Notes: generated by a model from the sequence alone, not told the origin. Positions 38,788-49,384 are shown, numbered from the stretch's first letter. The stretch is 64,000 nt of DNA from Argyresthia goedartella (GCA_949825045.1 OX463815.1:21507231-21571230), one strand, 5' to 3'. Numbers and translations: made by a program.

Positions 38788-40105
38788 ATAATCTTTTCTT
38801 ATTGATGCATTTTTTGATCCTTTGCCTCATGTTTTTAGATCTCAGATATGTATAGGCCGCCAAAGTACAGTTCGTCAAAAAAGGGAAAAGTTTCTCTTTA
38901 TCAGAGCCAACAGGTTAAAATAGGTACATTATATGCATTATAAATATGACAGAATACAGGTGATCGCTCGACGATGATAAAAGCATTCATAATTTCTTTA
39001 TTGCACACTCCATACACAGAAAAATATTACATAATAATAATGTAAAAAGATGAGGATTCCAAAGCAGCGGCGATGGGCTAGCTCCTGTCATGCAAAATAG
39101 AGTATTTGCTAACTACCTAAATGCGGGACAGTATTGATTTTCAACAAAAAAAATGTTGTCGATAAAGCCGGTACGATACGGACGATAATTTTACGTGATA
39201 ACGTCATAAGATACGCTTAGGCCGATCGTGCCTCTCTATCGCTCGTTATGCGCTCTCGCTTGCACGCTCGGCTCAGGCGGAATGTGACAATGAGTCATGG
39301 TTTTTCGTGCGTGCAGCTGGCGTTCATCGATTTAGAAGACGTTATCTCGTCAAAATACGAACTTTAAATGAAGTGAAACTGAACGTGTTTTAAACACTCA
39401 TCGGCGGAAGTGACGTCCTGAATGCCATTGTAACACTTCGATGCTTATATCCTTTCCATTTGCAAGCGAAAGCAGGAGAAAAGATTGACGCATAGCTCTG
39501 TCTCTTACATAGAATGTCAACTGTCAGTTTGAACCCGTGATTTAAGGCAGCAAATTTTTTAAGCTTTTGTCTTTTCTCCGTGAAAGCGAACAAAAAACAA
39601 TTATTGTTTTCTCCTAATTCTTCTTCAACACCGTATAAGAAAATATGTATGTGTTTTTTTTGTATTTGAAACGTATATTTTCAATTTTCATTACTAGAAT
39701 CAGGTAGTTTCGGCTTTATCCTGTTACCGGCTGTATCTGCTTTTGACGTGGACCTGAATATTCGCTGAAATCTCTCTCAATGAACTTAAGGGGCTAAGTT
39801 TTACAATGGAAATGGACCCTTTTATTAGGTAGGTAGGACATTTCACATTTTTGGAAAAACTATAATAGATACGATAAAAGTGTCAAAGGCAAGAATAATT
39901 AAGATAAAATGTCCTGTAAGTCTTGTCCCAACCTCTTTTTTTGTAAATTTTACAGTTTGAGCATACAAACTCCGCTTAGTCTACATCACCGTGCGTTTCT
40001 CCAAAAATGCCGCCCCACCACCCGGTAGGAGTGAGTGGCGGATGTTCAAGCCTGCATAGCAGAAAGATTTCCAATGGGACCCTGATACTAAGCCTCCGCT
40101 GTCTG
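38788..40105. other. Non-coding sequence with dispersed repeats
   Basis: Holds the TTGCGTGACAGG-family copy at 39030-39120 (minus) and, at its right edge, GGGACCCTGATACTAAGCCT (40077-40096) from the GGACCCTATTAC family. Nothing else recognised. Confidence 0.45.
39030..39120 (-). repeat. TTGCGTGACAGG-family copy
   Basis: On the minus strand: TTTTGCATGACAGGAGCTAG and CCCATCGCCGCTGCTTTGG. Same order as 12255-12370. Confidence 0.6.
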
Positions 40106-40505
40106 TAAGGAAAATATTGGAAAGCATGAGCAAGGAATTGAAGTAGGGCCAGAAACAAATATGTATGATGGGACACAAGCAGGCAGCAGCGGACTATATA
40201 AAGACCAATATTACTGTGGTGATTTTGTGTTGGTGAAGATTCCTGGAAGAAAATTCGAGTACCGTTACGCAGGTGTTGTCAAAAAAGTTGACAATGAAGA
40301 AGGAGAAGTAACAATAACATATCTAAGGATTTGTGACAAGAATGGCAAACTTTTTAAAATTGCTGAAAATTATGTGTCCGATGTCACGTTTGACCAAATA
40401 ATAAAGAAGTTGTGTACACCATCATTAGAGATTAAGGGTGATCGCATTTCTTATCGTTTTAATAATAGTATGGATGTTTTTGAAAAATATTTAATGTATA
40501 TTTAG
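40106..40505 (+). CDS. C-terminal coding piece of an unrecognised protein
   Basis: Open from about 40092 to the TAG at 40503-40505. The readable protein begins ENIGKHEQGIEVGPETN and continues YYCGDFVLVKIPGRKFEYRY, AGVVKKVDNEEGEVTI, VSDVTFDQIIKKL and NSMDVFEKYLMYI. It is beta-rich with evenly mixed charge and looks like real protein. I recall a similar C-terminal region in uncharacterised arthropod proteins, some near transposases, but cannot name a family. An AATAAA at 40532 fits a polyadenylation signal. The 5' side stops in a dispersed repeat at about 40105, so upstream coding sequence is missing. A start at the ATG at 40161 is possible but would drop conserved-looking residues. Confidence 0.5.
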
Positions 40506-40570
40506 TGGTAATAAATAACTTTTTCCTCAATAAAGGTTTAAAATATATATGCATTTTTGTTTGTTTTTTA

Positions 40571-40797
40571 CTTGTCCCGACCGTCACGTAAGCTTGTCCC
40601 GACCGTCACATTTTTCTAATGAGAAAACAATGAAAATTCTAATTTAATTTAAAACCAGATCTTTAATAAACGATAGTTTAAACCTTAAAGTATACACACT
40701 TAAATATTTGTACTAATATCAATGATAGTTTCTTACAAACTTTAAAAAGTAGCTGTACATCTGGAGTAGACGAGAAAGTAAGAGTCCCGACCGTCAC
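40571..40797 (+). repeat. Three copies of TCCCGACCGTCAC
   Basis: CTTGTCCCGACCGTCAC at 40571-40587 and 40593-40609 (spacing 22 bp), and GTCCCGACCGTCAC at 40784-40797. All in the same orientation, in otherwise AT-rich sequence after the coding piece at 40106-40505. Confidence 0.85.
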
Positions 40798-41017
40798 AAT
40801 TTATAATGCTTTTTTTTCCATAGAAATATATTAGTTTGAACATGTGAAATTTAAGTAGATTCAACCTTATTTATTACATTTTATATCAATGTAATATCTA
40901 TTTGACTTCACAAAAAGAGGTTGAACAAGAATTATAGGATTTTTTCTCTCGTTTATGTTTTCTATTACAGTTTTTCCAAATTAGTGAAAAACCCGTTGAT
41001 GAGGACACATTTTACGG

Positions 41018-41158
41018 TTATATTTTCTCCACTCTATTAATGGCTTTTTTGACATTTCCTTAATTCGTACATAATAAGCAATATTTTTCATTGCAAACGT
41101 CAAAAATGTATAGGTTTTGAGCCGTCAAAAAACCATTAATAGAGTGGATAAAGTATAA
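41018..41158. repeat. Inverted repeat, arms about 35 bp
   Basis: Left arm 41018-41053 (CCACTCTATTAATGGCTTTT in the middle) pairs with 41124-41158 (AACCATTAATAGAGTGGATA) with few mismatches. The 70-bp interior has no ORF. Could be a small MITE or a fold-back scar. Confidence 0.75.
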
Positions 41159-41505
41159 TGGAGGTGAAGCGTCAGGTACAGGCAGGAAGAGAGTTGTGCA
41201 ACTTTAACACCACACCCAAAGGTATCATGTGACATCATGAATTAGTTTGTCGGAAAACATAGAATGAATAAAATGAAAACTAAAACACAGAAAGTATTAA
41301 AAAAAGTGAAAAATAATGAAAAAATGTTTATTTATCGATATAAAAAAGTGTATAATGATAAGTCGGTGACCCCCACACTAGGTAAGCCTGTGTCATGGGA
41401 AACTAATCACGTGATTATAATAAAGATTGGTACGTCACGCATAATGAATCGGCAATTATATTTTTGTATCATCACATCACACGATGATTATACATGGCAT
41501 GTATA
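41159..41505. other. Non-coding with SINE remnant
   Basis: GTGACCCCCACACTAGGTAA and TGTGTCATGGGAAACTAATC at 41365-41410 match in reverse the 3' region of the SINE at 13754-14020. The open stretch 41264-41638 on the plus strand crosses this and is not a gene. Confidence 0.5.
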
Positions 41506-42450
41506 TTATGACCAGAAAGCCTTTGGATTCTTAACTATAGAATTTTCAATATTGGCTATGAATGTTTCGTGGCAGTCTCGCTCCATCCTACTGGCTCTGT
41601 CACGCAATATTGCAAACGATGTCCTGTCGGAAATATAACCATAACTTTTGATTTTTTTTAACTGTTTCAACTTCTCCTTTAAAACTTTATTTAGGGCTGA
41701 GCTGAACCACGGCGGGTATTTATTTTTCGATAGGCTGCGAGTAGGTACATAGGAGTCACGTACTCCAAGGATTATGGTATAGAAAACTTCGACAGTGCCC
41801 TTTCTAAGTATGTCATACCAATCTATATTTTTGATTTGCTCTCTGACTTGTTCGTAATCAGCTTTGGAATAGTTGTAAGAAATATGCGGAATAGATTTCA
41901 TAGGGGAAAAAAAGTGACGGGTTTAATAATATGTAAGGCTTTATGTTATGGATCCCCGGGCACCACTGTATCAGGGCAGGATATGACTATGACATTGAAG
42001 TTAGATAATACAAGGTCCAGGACTCGGCCAAAGTTGTTCTCAAAACAATTGAATTGTTGCAGATCACGAACATTAAGAGTGTCAATAAAATCAATAACGT
42101 GATCTACCACCAGATCAGATGGTTGAAGATTTCCATAAACCAATGAGCATGTTATGCTGCTCATGTTGAAATCTCCCACTATTAGAAATGTATCATTGGT
42201 ATACTGAGTCATCACATAAGTTAGTCTGTTACAAAAATTATCAAGTTGTGTCTTGAAATTACCCATATTTTCATCACATAAATATAAAGAGCTCAAATGC
42301 AGGGTAGACATGCATTTGTCGTTACGCTGTAAAGAGATAGAAACCCACACATCTTCCGCTGTAGACTGCCAACAAATTTTCATAGACGAGCATAATAAAC
42401 GCTTAACAGCCATCACTCCTACTCTTACTGTTATTCGGTGGAGACATTAA
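41506..42450 (-). pseudogene. LINE I: endonuclease and linker only, minus strand
   Basis: On the minus strand: VMAVKRLLCSS, AEDVWVSISL, LSSLYLCDEN, FLIVGDFNMSS (endonuclease GDFN), VLDLVLSNFNV, then in another frame YEQVREQIKNIDWYDIL, YPPWFSSALNKVLKEK, HETFIANIENSIVKNPKAFW. Similar layout to LINE A and LINE E but a separate family. A frameshift lies at 41902-41945. The RT is absent: the sequence stops at about 41505 beside a SINE remnant. LINE copies normally lose 5' ends, so loss of the 3' part points to a later deletion or recombination. Confidence 0.8.
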
Positions 42451-42481
42451 TGGACTACATTTATTATATTTTTTTATCCAG

Positions 42482-42591
42482 GTGATAAAAAATATGATGA
42501 TGGGCTCCCTGCATCAAAATCAAGTGTGAATTTTATAGATAGAAAACTAAATCACGCAGCCTATATTTGGGATAAGATATTAAAGGGTTAA
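42482..42591 (+). CDS. Possible terminal exon of an unknown gene
   Basis: A pyrimidine-rich run ending in CAG (TATATTTTTTTATCCAG at 42466-42481, allowing one base) precedes 36 open codons: DKKYDDGLPASKSSV, NFIDRKLNHAAYIWDKILKG, then TAA at 42589-42591. The composition is protein-like, but it is short and no partner exon or family is known to me. It begins at the edge of LINE I. Confidence 0.3.
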
Positions 42592-42907
42592 ATTTACTGG
42601 CAATAGGAATTATTTATTAATTTATTTCCTTTCTTTAATCCCTCAAAATATATGTATCGAAAAAACAAATACCATGTATACTACATATGTAATGTGATAA
42701 TAAATGTGATAATGTAAATGGTTTATATAAAACCTATATACCAATATATACACCATTTACATTATTACGTAGGTAACCAATGGGCTTGGTGTGATTGTGT
42801 CCCATGGGAAAAATTTAAACCCTATTTCCAAATTTCATCGGGGCTCGGAAAGTTTATGGTTGACAGGGTTGTCACCAACATAACAAAAAAACTCTCGCTT
42901 TACAATA

Positions 42908-43282
42908 TATATGTCACCGTAAGATTGTCAAAACCGTTAGTTTATAATCTAAGGTTTTTTCTCTCGGTAGTTTACAAACTATCTATAAATTGTAAACTGC
43001 ACCGTACTGCTCACGATACGACGCGTTAGTTTATAACTAAACCGTTAAATTGTGAACTGGTTTAAACTTGAATTGCAAACTTAATAAAGGGCAAATACTA
43101 TGTAGGCTTAGGTGAAGACTAGAGGGGGCGAGCGCAGCGAAGCCCCCGAATAGTCTTCGTGATAGGTTGATATGTAAGAACAAAAGAAGCGTAAATTCAA
43201 AACCCTGTCGGTCTGGTATAGTTTTCAAAGTTACGCGTTAGTTTATAAACTAACGGTTTTGACAATCTAACGGTGACATATA
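42908..43282. mobile_element. Fold-back (MITE-like) element with 40-bp terminal inverted repeats
   Basis: TATATGTCACCGTAAGATTG and the next 20 bases (42908-42947) pair with 43243-43282 with one mismatch. The interior repeats TTAGTTTATAA and its complement several times (43027, 43237), and has a GGGGGCGAGCGCAGCGAAGC block at 43120-43140. No ORF. About 375 bp. Confidence 0.75.
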
Positions 43283-43494
43283 AACCTAAATATGACGTGA
43301 TAACGCATGACGTGGTTGAGCAACTTAAAAAGTCATCTAATAATCCAAGAAGACAGGAAACTTTTATCACCGATATCGGTCACACGCTTCCTTTCCAAAC
43401 ATACAAGGACTTCCATAAATACTTGCTTAATTTAAACCAGTTGATTTCGGTTGGACCAGTTGATAATCTATGAAGTTCAGTACGATAAAACATC

Positions 43495-43580
43495 ACACCT
43501 ATTCCCATACAGGGTAGCAGAGGCACATTGCGTGACAGGGATCTAGCCCATTGCCGCAGCTATTGAAATACGATGTTTCC
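43495..43580 (+). repeat. TTGCGTGACAGG-family copy
   Basis: AGAGGCACATTGCGTGACAG and CTAGCCCATTGCCGCAGCTA match 12255-12370, with an internal deletion between the two blocks. Confidence 0.6.
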
Positions 43581-43921
43581 ATCACATTTAAACGCAGTGG
43601 ATATCGAATAATATCTAAATATATTTCCGTTCAGTGCAACCCTAGCCTCTCAGCCGCGGCGCTAAGGGGAGGTCCAATAATGCCGCTACCGAAGGCCTGG
43701 CTAGGGTTGGCGATTGCTCAAAGTTTTAATTAAACATTGCGACATCTGCACAACTCGTTACTGACGCGACGATTATTGTTACGAGCGCCCACCAAAACAT
43801 ATCGGACACACGCGGCTTCACCATGGGCAAATAAAACTTGGTACCGTTTCACTGGATGAACCCAGTCTGCGGTTGGTACTTACACTGTAAAATAATACTA
43901 ATAAATAATCCTAAATAATCA

Positions 43922-43969
43922 CCACACTGAAACAGTGACGTCGTGGATGACGTCACTGTTTCAGTGTGG
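43922..43969. repeat. Perfect 21-bp palindrome containing TGACGTC half-sites
   Basis: CCACACTGAAACAGTGACGT and one more base (43922-43942), loop GTGGAT, then the exact complement 43949-43969. Each arm holds GTGACGTC, a CRE/ATF-like core. No overlap with other repeats. Confidence 0.9.
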
Positions 43970-45986
43970 GGCAGAAGGAATTTAAGTGACTGTATGTAAA
44001 AGTTATGTTATGAAACAGTATCTAAAGTTGTTGTACAGTTCTGTAAAACATCGCGATTAATCCGAGAGATTTAAAGTAGAGATTTAAAAATACTTTTTAC
44101 TCCTGAGGTGGACACTCTATTTTATATCACCCTATGAGAAAATGAGTAAGTTAATTATGATAAGAATACTTGATACGATAGAAGTATTAAACAAGAAGAG
44201 TATTAATTATCGCAATAATAACTATATATAAGCAGAAGTTACTTCTCCAAATACACATTTCCTGAAAAAGCCTTCGCTCTTCCAACATTTTTCCACAAGT
44301 TGAAATTGTCGTATGGTTTCACATATTTTTCACGGTATTTTGTTGGTTACAGACTTTCACAATATTATCTGGAGTTATCGCTCTCTCATTTTCACTAGGT
44401 ACTTGACTAGCAAGTGAGGAAGTAGTAAAATTACGTTATTCTACTAATTATGTCGTCAATGCTTTCTATGAATTTCTTAAGATATAAGATTAGTAATGAA
44501 AGCTTAGTAATCTAGTCTAAAAAAATTATTTTAATGCCAGGAGAATCAACCAAATACATAGATTTTTCCCAATAAAGTTTGAACTACTAAGTTTTAGTAT
44601 TTGATCGAATTTATAATAAGTCATCTCTATATTGTTGCTCCTGTAAAGTTCTAAAACCTTAATAAATAATCATTTGAACCATGGTCAGGTTAATCAATGA
44701 ACGCCCGAAATAAAGACAAGGTCACATAATATTTACCTCCGTAATTCCGCCTGAGCAGAAGCAGGCTGAGGCGTAAAGTCACAATGTTTGAAGGGTGACC
44801 AAACTCGTGCAACAATGCGGACAGTCACTCCTACAATATTCTCTTAGCGATTTATGTGGCCTTTTTTGATACGCCAGGGTAAACAATTGGTAGCCCAGGA
44901 CAACTCTTTGTCTTTGATTTTCTTAATAAGTTAATTTAAAAAAGGCCTGCCGTCTTCATAATTTAATTCATTAACTACTCTGCTATCATGAAAACGAATT
45001 CATTCATCTCAATTCCTGCAATAAGTTGTTGTTTTGTGAGAATATTGGTCGAAAAATGTCGCGGGGTAGATTTTTAAGTTATGAGATTTTTTACAAACAT
45101 TCATAAAACAATTAGAAATAAATAATATTATATTTATCGTACGCAAGTTAGACTACGCATAGAAATTAGCAAAACCTTTTCAGTGGTTTGAACCTTATTA
45201 GCATTATCAAGGACACAAATTGTAGACTGAAGCCGGTTGCCCACTATGGGATATTACATCCCGAGCAATATATTATATCCCGCGCGTAACGTTCACACTA
45301 CGAACTATATATTTTGAAACAGTTCGGCTGCGATCATCATTAGGGAAATGTGTCGCCGGAGAGGCGCGGTATGAGGGGAGAGGTAAAACATACACATTCA
45401 AACGCTCCTTAAATATCATTCGTCAAAATATTTATGGTTTGGGATATAATATACAAAGTTCAACCAGAAAACAGATCGATTTCGTAAATAAGCAAAAACG
45501 TGAATAAGTAAAACGTGCTAAATGCAATTTTGGAGTAAATGTAAACTAATAAAAATAAAGGTTTACAATCCTATTCATAGTAACGGAAAAATGCGTGGAC
45601 AAACATACAAACAGACACCCATACATACACCTAGGAATTTTGTTTGGACGCCCTAAAAGAATAACATATGTGAATATTTTGCCTCTCGGTTTGCGTATAG
45701 CATTGAGAACCTCTCCATTTTTTGAAGAAGGTTAAAATAAATATGGCGATGGGCGATGCAGTTATTGGTATGCTACTAATTGTTGTGTTGTTTTGTTAAC
45801 TTACGTCCGACTCAGGGGTATTTAACCTCTCGAGCCCAAGACCTGCATGGTTCGCGATTTTGAACCTCATGCCATTTGAAAAAAAAACAAAACCTATAGC
45901 GGGAAATTGTGAGTACGACTTTCCTTTCAATGCACACAACCTTCCGTCGTCACCAGGGTTCATAGGGTTTAAACATCACAATTTAA
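43970..45986. other. Non-coding sequence
   Basis: AT-rich with no coding or repeat structure that I could support. A less AT-rich part occurs around 45350-45390. Confidence 0.45.
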
Positions 45987-46179
45987 AACTATACTAAGGC
46001 AGCTAGCTCTGCGAAACCCTGCGTCAATGTCGCAGCAAACGTCGCACAGGCTCCTACTTCGGCTACCACTCCGGCTCCTACTTCGGCTGTCACTCCGGCT
46101 CCCTCTATGGCTCCCAATCTGGCTCCCACTCTGGCATCAGTTCCTGTCATCAAGACTAACACCAAGGATGCATCTGAAG
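45987..46179 (+). pseudogene. LINE E ORF1, first piece (Ala/Pro-rich linker)
   Basis: Open from 45987: SSAKPCVNVAANVAQAP, then three near-repeats of the type APTSATTPAP and ASVPVIKTNTKDASE. It stops at TGAAG (46175-46179), where LINE C begins, and continues at 47803 with EDVEGGWIEVAKKP in the same frame once the insert and one TGAAG are removed. Low-complexity linkers like this are common in ORF1/gag-like proteins of LINEs. The 5' part of ORF1 is not present; the element is probably 5'-truncated near 45990. Confidence 0.7.
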
Positions 46180-47802
46180 TAAAGTAAGTGAAACTAAGTA
46201 AAGTTATACCTTTATTCAAAGCTGGTAGTACATCAGACCCCACCAATTTTAGGCCCATATCGATACTACCAACGCTTAGCAAAATATTTGAAAAACTCAT
46301 ACTTAATCAATTGCAATGTCATTTTTATCTCAATAATTTAATTCATATTGCTCAGTTTGGTTTCACAAAGGGTCGTTCAACAGCCGATGCTGGTGTTGAA
46401 CTAATCGACAATATTTTTGATGCCTGGGAAGACGCAATGGATGCAATAGGTGTCTTCTGCGATCTATCCAAGGCTTTTGATTGCGTCCATCATGACACGC
46501 TTGTCAGGAAGTTACGCCATTATGGTGTAAAAGATCAGGCACTTGGCCTTCTGGAGTCATATCTAACAGATAGGGTTCAGATGGTCGATGTTAATGGGAA
46601 AAGATCACCTGGGTCTTCAATAAGTATGGGCGTACCGCAAGGTTCAATTCTTGGTCCTTTCTTGTTTTTAGTATATATTAATGATTTACCTTACCTTGTT
46701 AAAGCAAAACATGGGTTAGTATTGTTTGCCGATGATACTTCTTTGATATTTAAAGTTAAAAGACAGCAATCAAATTATGACGAGGTAAACAATGCTATCT
46801 CTAGTATAGTGAACTGGTTTACTGTTAACAATTTATTACTTAATGAAAAGAAAACTAAATGTATTAAATTCGTGTTACCCAATGTGAACCCGGTAACTAC
46901 AGACATATTTATAAAAGGACAGAGATTGGACCTTGTGCAGTCGACTGTCTTTTTGGGCATTACTTTAGACGCCAAACTACAATGGGATCCTCATATAAAT
47001 AAATTGTCGAACAGACTGAGTTCGGCAGCGTTCGCAGTTAAAAAAATTAGAGCTCTTACCGACGTAGACACCGCTAGACTAGTCTACTTTAGTTACTTTC
47101 ATAGTCTAATGACCTATGGTATTTTATTGTGGGGTCACGCTGCGAATGCTAATAGTATATTTATTCTGCAGAAACGGGCTGTTCGTGCAATTTATAGATT
47201 AGGGCCTAGAGTGTCACTGAGGGAAAAGTTTAAAGAAATCAATATTCTGACATTTGTGTCTCAATATATCTACGACAATCTTGTGTATGTAAAAAGAAAT
47301 ATAACTAATTTTCAGAAGTACAGTGATATACACAATTTTAATACTAGAAATAAAGACAAGTTGGTTGCTTATGTAAGCCGACTACATAAAATTAGTAATT
47401 CTTTTAAAGGCAATTGTATACGCTATTACAATAAGGTCCCTACTGATATTAAAAACTTACCTTTAGACAAGTTTAAAATAATAATAAAACAGAAATTGTA
47501 TAAAAAAGGTTACTACAGGATATCTGATTACTTAGAGGACAGATGTCCATGGGAATAGATTGTTTGAGTAACAGGCTGTTTCGATATATAATTAGCATTC
47601 ATTTTGTAATTTGACAATATTTTATTTAAAAAAGGAAACGCAAAAGATGCGACGACTGTGGAGTTTCTTCGGTGAGCTCTTCTCCACAGATTCCGCCATT
47701 GGGTTAGTGAACTCACCCAAAAAAATGTAATGACGGATCTAAGTGATGTAACAACATCCTATGGAAATAAATGATTTTTGATTTTGATTTTGATTTTGAT
47801 TT
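46180..47802 (+). mobile_element. LINE C, 5'-truncated, inserted in LINE E ORF1
   Basis: Flanked by TGAAG (46175-46179 and 47803-47807). It begins inside the RT and ends with a 3' UTR containing TGTGGAGTTTCTTCGGTGAG and its partner TCTTCTCCACA, ATAAATGA and a (TTTTGA)n tail (47776-47802). Part of the target duplication overlaps the tail. The tail and hairpin resemble those of LINE D. Confidence 0.88.
46191..47558 (+). CDS. LINE C reverse transcriptase, C-terminal half, open
   Basis: 455 codons without a stop from KLSKVIPLFKAGSTSDP to RISDYLEDRCPWE and TAG at 47556-47558. RT motifs: NFRPISILPTLSKIFEK, FGFTKGRSTADAGVELID, GVFCDLSKAFDCVHHDTL (catalytic Asp), SMGVPQGSILGPFLF, LVLFADDTSLIF (FADD at 46725-46736) and VFLGITLDAKLQWDP. 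There is no start codon of its own: it is the truncated tail of ORF2, with a TAA at 46185-46187 just upstream. The endonuclease is missing. The lack of later lesions suggests a fairly young insertion; the older copy is LINE C2 at 32745. Confidence 0.88.
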   Translation, partial: KLSKVIPLFKAGSTSDPTNFRPISILPTLSKIFEKLILNQLQCHFYLNNLIHIAQFGFTKGRSTADAGVELIDNIFDAWEDAMDAIGVFCDLSKAFDCVHHDTLVRKLRHYGVKDQALGLLESYLTDRVQMVDVNGKRSPGSSISMGVPQGSILGPFLFLVYINDLPYLVKAKHGLVLFADDTSLIFKVKRQQSNYDEVNNAISSIVNWFTVNNLLLNEKKTKCIKFVLPNVNPVTTDIFIKGQRLDLVQSTVFLGITLDAKLQWDPHINKLSNRLSSAAFAVKKIRALTDVDTARLVYFSYFHSLMTYGILLWGHAANANSIFILQKRAVRAIYRLGPRVSLREKFKEINILTFVSQYIYDNLVYVKRNITNFQKYSDIHNFNTRNKDKLVAYVSRLHKISNSFKGNCIRYYNKVPTDIKNLPLDKFKIIIKQKLYKKGYYRISDYLEDRCPWE

Positions 47803-48110
47803 TGAAGATGTTGAAGGGGGATGGATCGAAGTTGCCAAAAAGCCACAAAGACCCCGATCATTAAGTTGCACCGCAGGACCCAGCACCATCACACTTCGAG
47901 CAGTCGAGCGACTTCGGTTCTTCCATCTCTATAACATTTAGTCGGGACTAGAAGAGGTGAGACAGTACGTAAAAGAGTTGTGCAGGCACTGCCAAAGAAT
48001 AACCAACCAAGCGCGGCTACAAGTTATATAAAGTTGGTGTTCCGGTGGCGCTTTTTGACACCTGCTTTTCTAAGGATATGTGGCCTGAGGTATTAAAACC
48101 AGACTCGATT
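47803..48110 (+). pseudogene. LINE E ORF1, second piece
   Basis: Reads DVEGGWIEVAKKPQRPRSLS, CTAGPSTITLRAVERLRFFH, LYNI, stop, SGLEEVRQYVKELCRHCQ and, in a shifted frame, VGVPVALFDTCFSKDMWPEV followed by LKP. The block from RFFHLYN to the WP motif resembles the C-terminal RNA-binding region of insect LINE ORF1 proteins. At least one stop and one frameshift. Confidence 0.7.
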
Positions 48111-48114
48111 ACTG

Positions 48115-48844
48115 GCATCAAAACCTTCTGGTGCTGGATCACCATCTGGTTGCTGCCACAGAGACCTTCCTGGACTCATCGGTCGGAGATGCCGAGGTGA
48201 CGGAGGGGTGGCCGTGACCGCGCCACTGCGTGCGGAGGAGTACTGAAAAGGATGCACTGTATCTTGGCAAGTTCACGAAAACTGAGGAAAACATGGCCAA
48301 ATTGACCGGAACCTCAGTCATCATCATGGGTGATCTAAATATGAATAGTGCATCTGTTTCGGTTGCCAATTATTATTGCTATTTCCTTAGTGTTTGTGGT
48401 CTGTATGAGACGAATGAGGTGGCGAATGCACATGGTGGCGTACTTGATGTGGTGTTGATGCCGGAGAGTGTGCGCGACGTAACTGTGCGCGCTTCCGTCT
48501 CTGATAGCCTGGTGCCACGCACTGATGCCTACCACCCGCCTCTCGACGTCATTGTGCCCGTGTTGCATGCGCGGGGCGCTTGCCTGCGTTCCGGCCGCTT
48601 GGATCCCAGCAACATTGGTGGTCGCAATGATTGGAACTTTGCAAAGGGTAATCACGCAGTCCTAAACGAACTCATGTGTAGCGTATCACGAGACCATGTT
48701 CTCGAAACTACTGATATAGAGACGGCAGTTGGTCGGTTCTACGATACCGTTTATGATGTCTTCAACAATTCCTTTCCAAAGAACATCAGACCAACACAAG
48801 CAACTAGGAGATATCCGGTGTGGTTCACTGGCGACATCATAAAG
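48115..48844 (+). pseudogene. LINE E ORF2, endonuclease piece
   Basis: Motifs: ATETFLDSSVGDAEV (catalytic Glu), RDGGVAVTAPLRA in a second frame, SVIIMGDLNMNSAS (GDxN), GGVLDVVLMPESVRDV, DAYHPPLDVIV (His), and the linker RRYPVWFTGDIIK. A frameshift lies around 48200-48235. It ends at ATAAAG (48839-48844), where LINE A begins, and continues at 52752 with DLATKAKLHRKW in frame. Confidence 0.82.
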
Positions 48845-48849
48845 CCAGT

Positions 48850-49171
48850 GAAGACGGTCCCTGGGCGCCCAAAAAACATCATTGTGAAACTGAGGCAGCG
48901 CTTACACAAGGATGAAATAATGTCCGGCCTGCGAAAGACTAAAGGCGTAACAAGTTCGGACATTGGATTTGCTGGAGAAGCCAGAAAAGTCTATGTCCAT
49001 GATCACCTTACACCGACTAATAAAAACCTGCTTAAGGACTGTAAAGACTGGTGTCAAAAACTTAATTACACTTATGTTTGGGTTAAGCATTGCAATATTT
49101 ACGTCCGAAAAGCTATTAATTGTCCTCAGATACATATAAGAAGCTCAAGGGATTTTGTCAAAATAGTATGA
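48850..49171 (+). pseudogene. LINE A ORF1, C-terminal piece
   Basis: Reads GRPKNIIVKLRQRLHKDEIM, GLRKTKGVTSSDIGFAG, VYVHDHLTPTNKNLLKDCK, YTYVWVKHCNIYVRKA, IHIRSSRDFVKIV and a TGA at 49169-49171. This block (VNDHLTP..K.LL....., YVW.. ..I.VRK, I.. DF) is the baculovirus-FP-like C-terminal domain of LINE ORF1 proteins. The N-terminal part is missing through 5' truncation at 48845. ORF2 begins about 210 bp downstream. Confidence 0.75.
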
Positions 49172-49384
49172 TCAGCTATTTATTTCTAGGTCAAAATATT
49201 TCTTTTACCGAAAATTATACCCACCAACTCACTACACTTTCATACACACAACCACCACTCCTTACACATCCTTATACAACACACACAAACCCATCCGTCT
49301 CACACCCCTCCCGTCTAATTAATTATACTACGACGACAAACGAGTATTTCCAGCAATTACCTGACTCCATCTATACTATAATCT

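Larger units (their letters stand above)
42592..43921. other. Non-coding with fold-back element and repeat
   Basis: Contains the inverted-repeat element at 42908-43282, a short palindrome around 42707-42770 (GATAATGTAAATGG facing CCATTTACATTATTA), and the repeat at 43495-43580. No gene seen. Confidence 0.5.

Noticed and set aside
41264..41638. 124-codon plus-strand open frame
   Set aside because: It runs across a SINE remnant and the antisense of LINE I, so it is a composite by chance.
45989..46300. 103-codon minus-strand open frame rich in Gly and Ala
   Set aside because: It is the antisense of the Ala/Pro-rich linker of LINE E ORF1 and crosses the LINE C junction.
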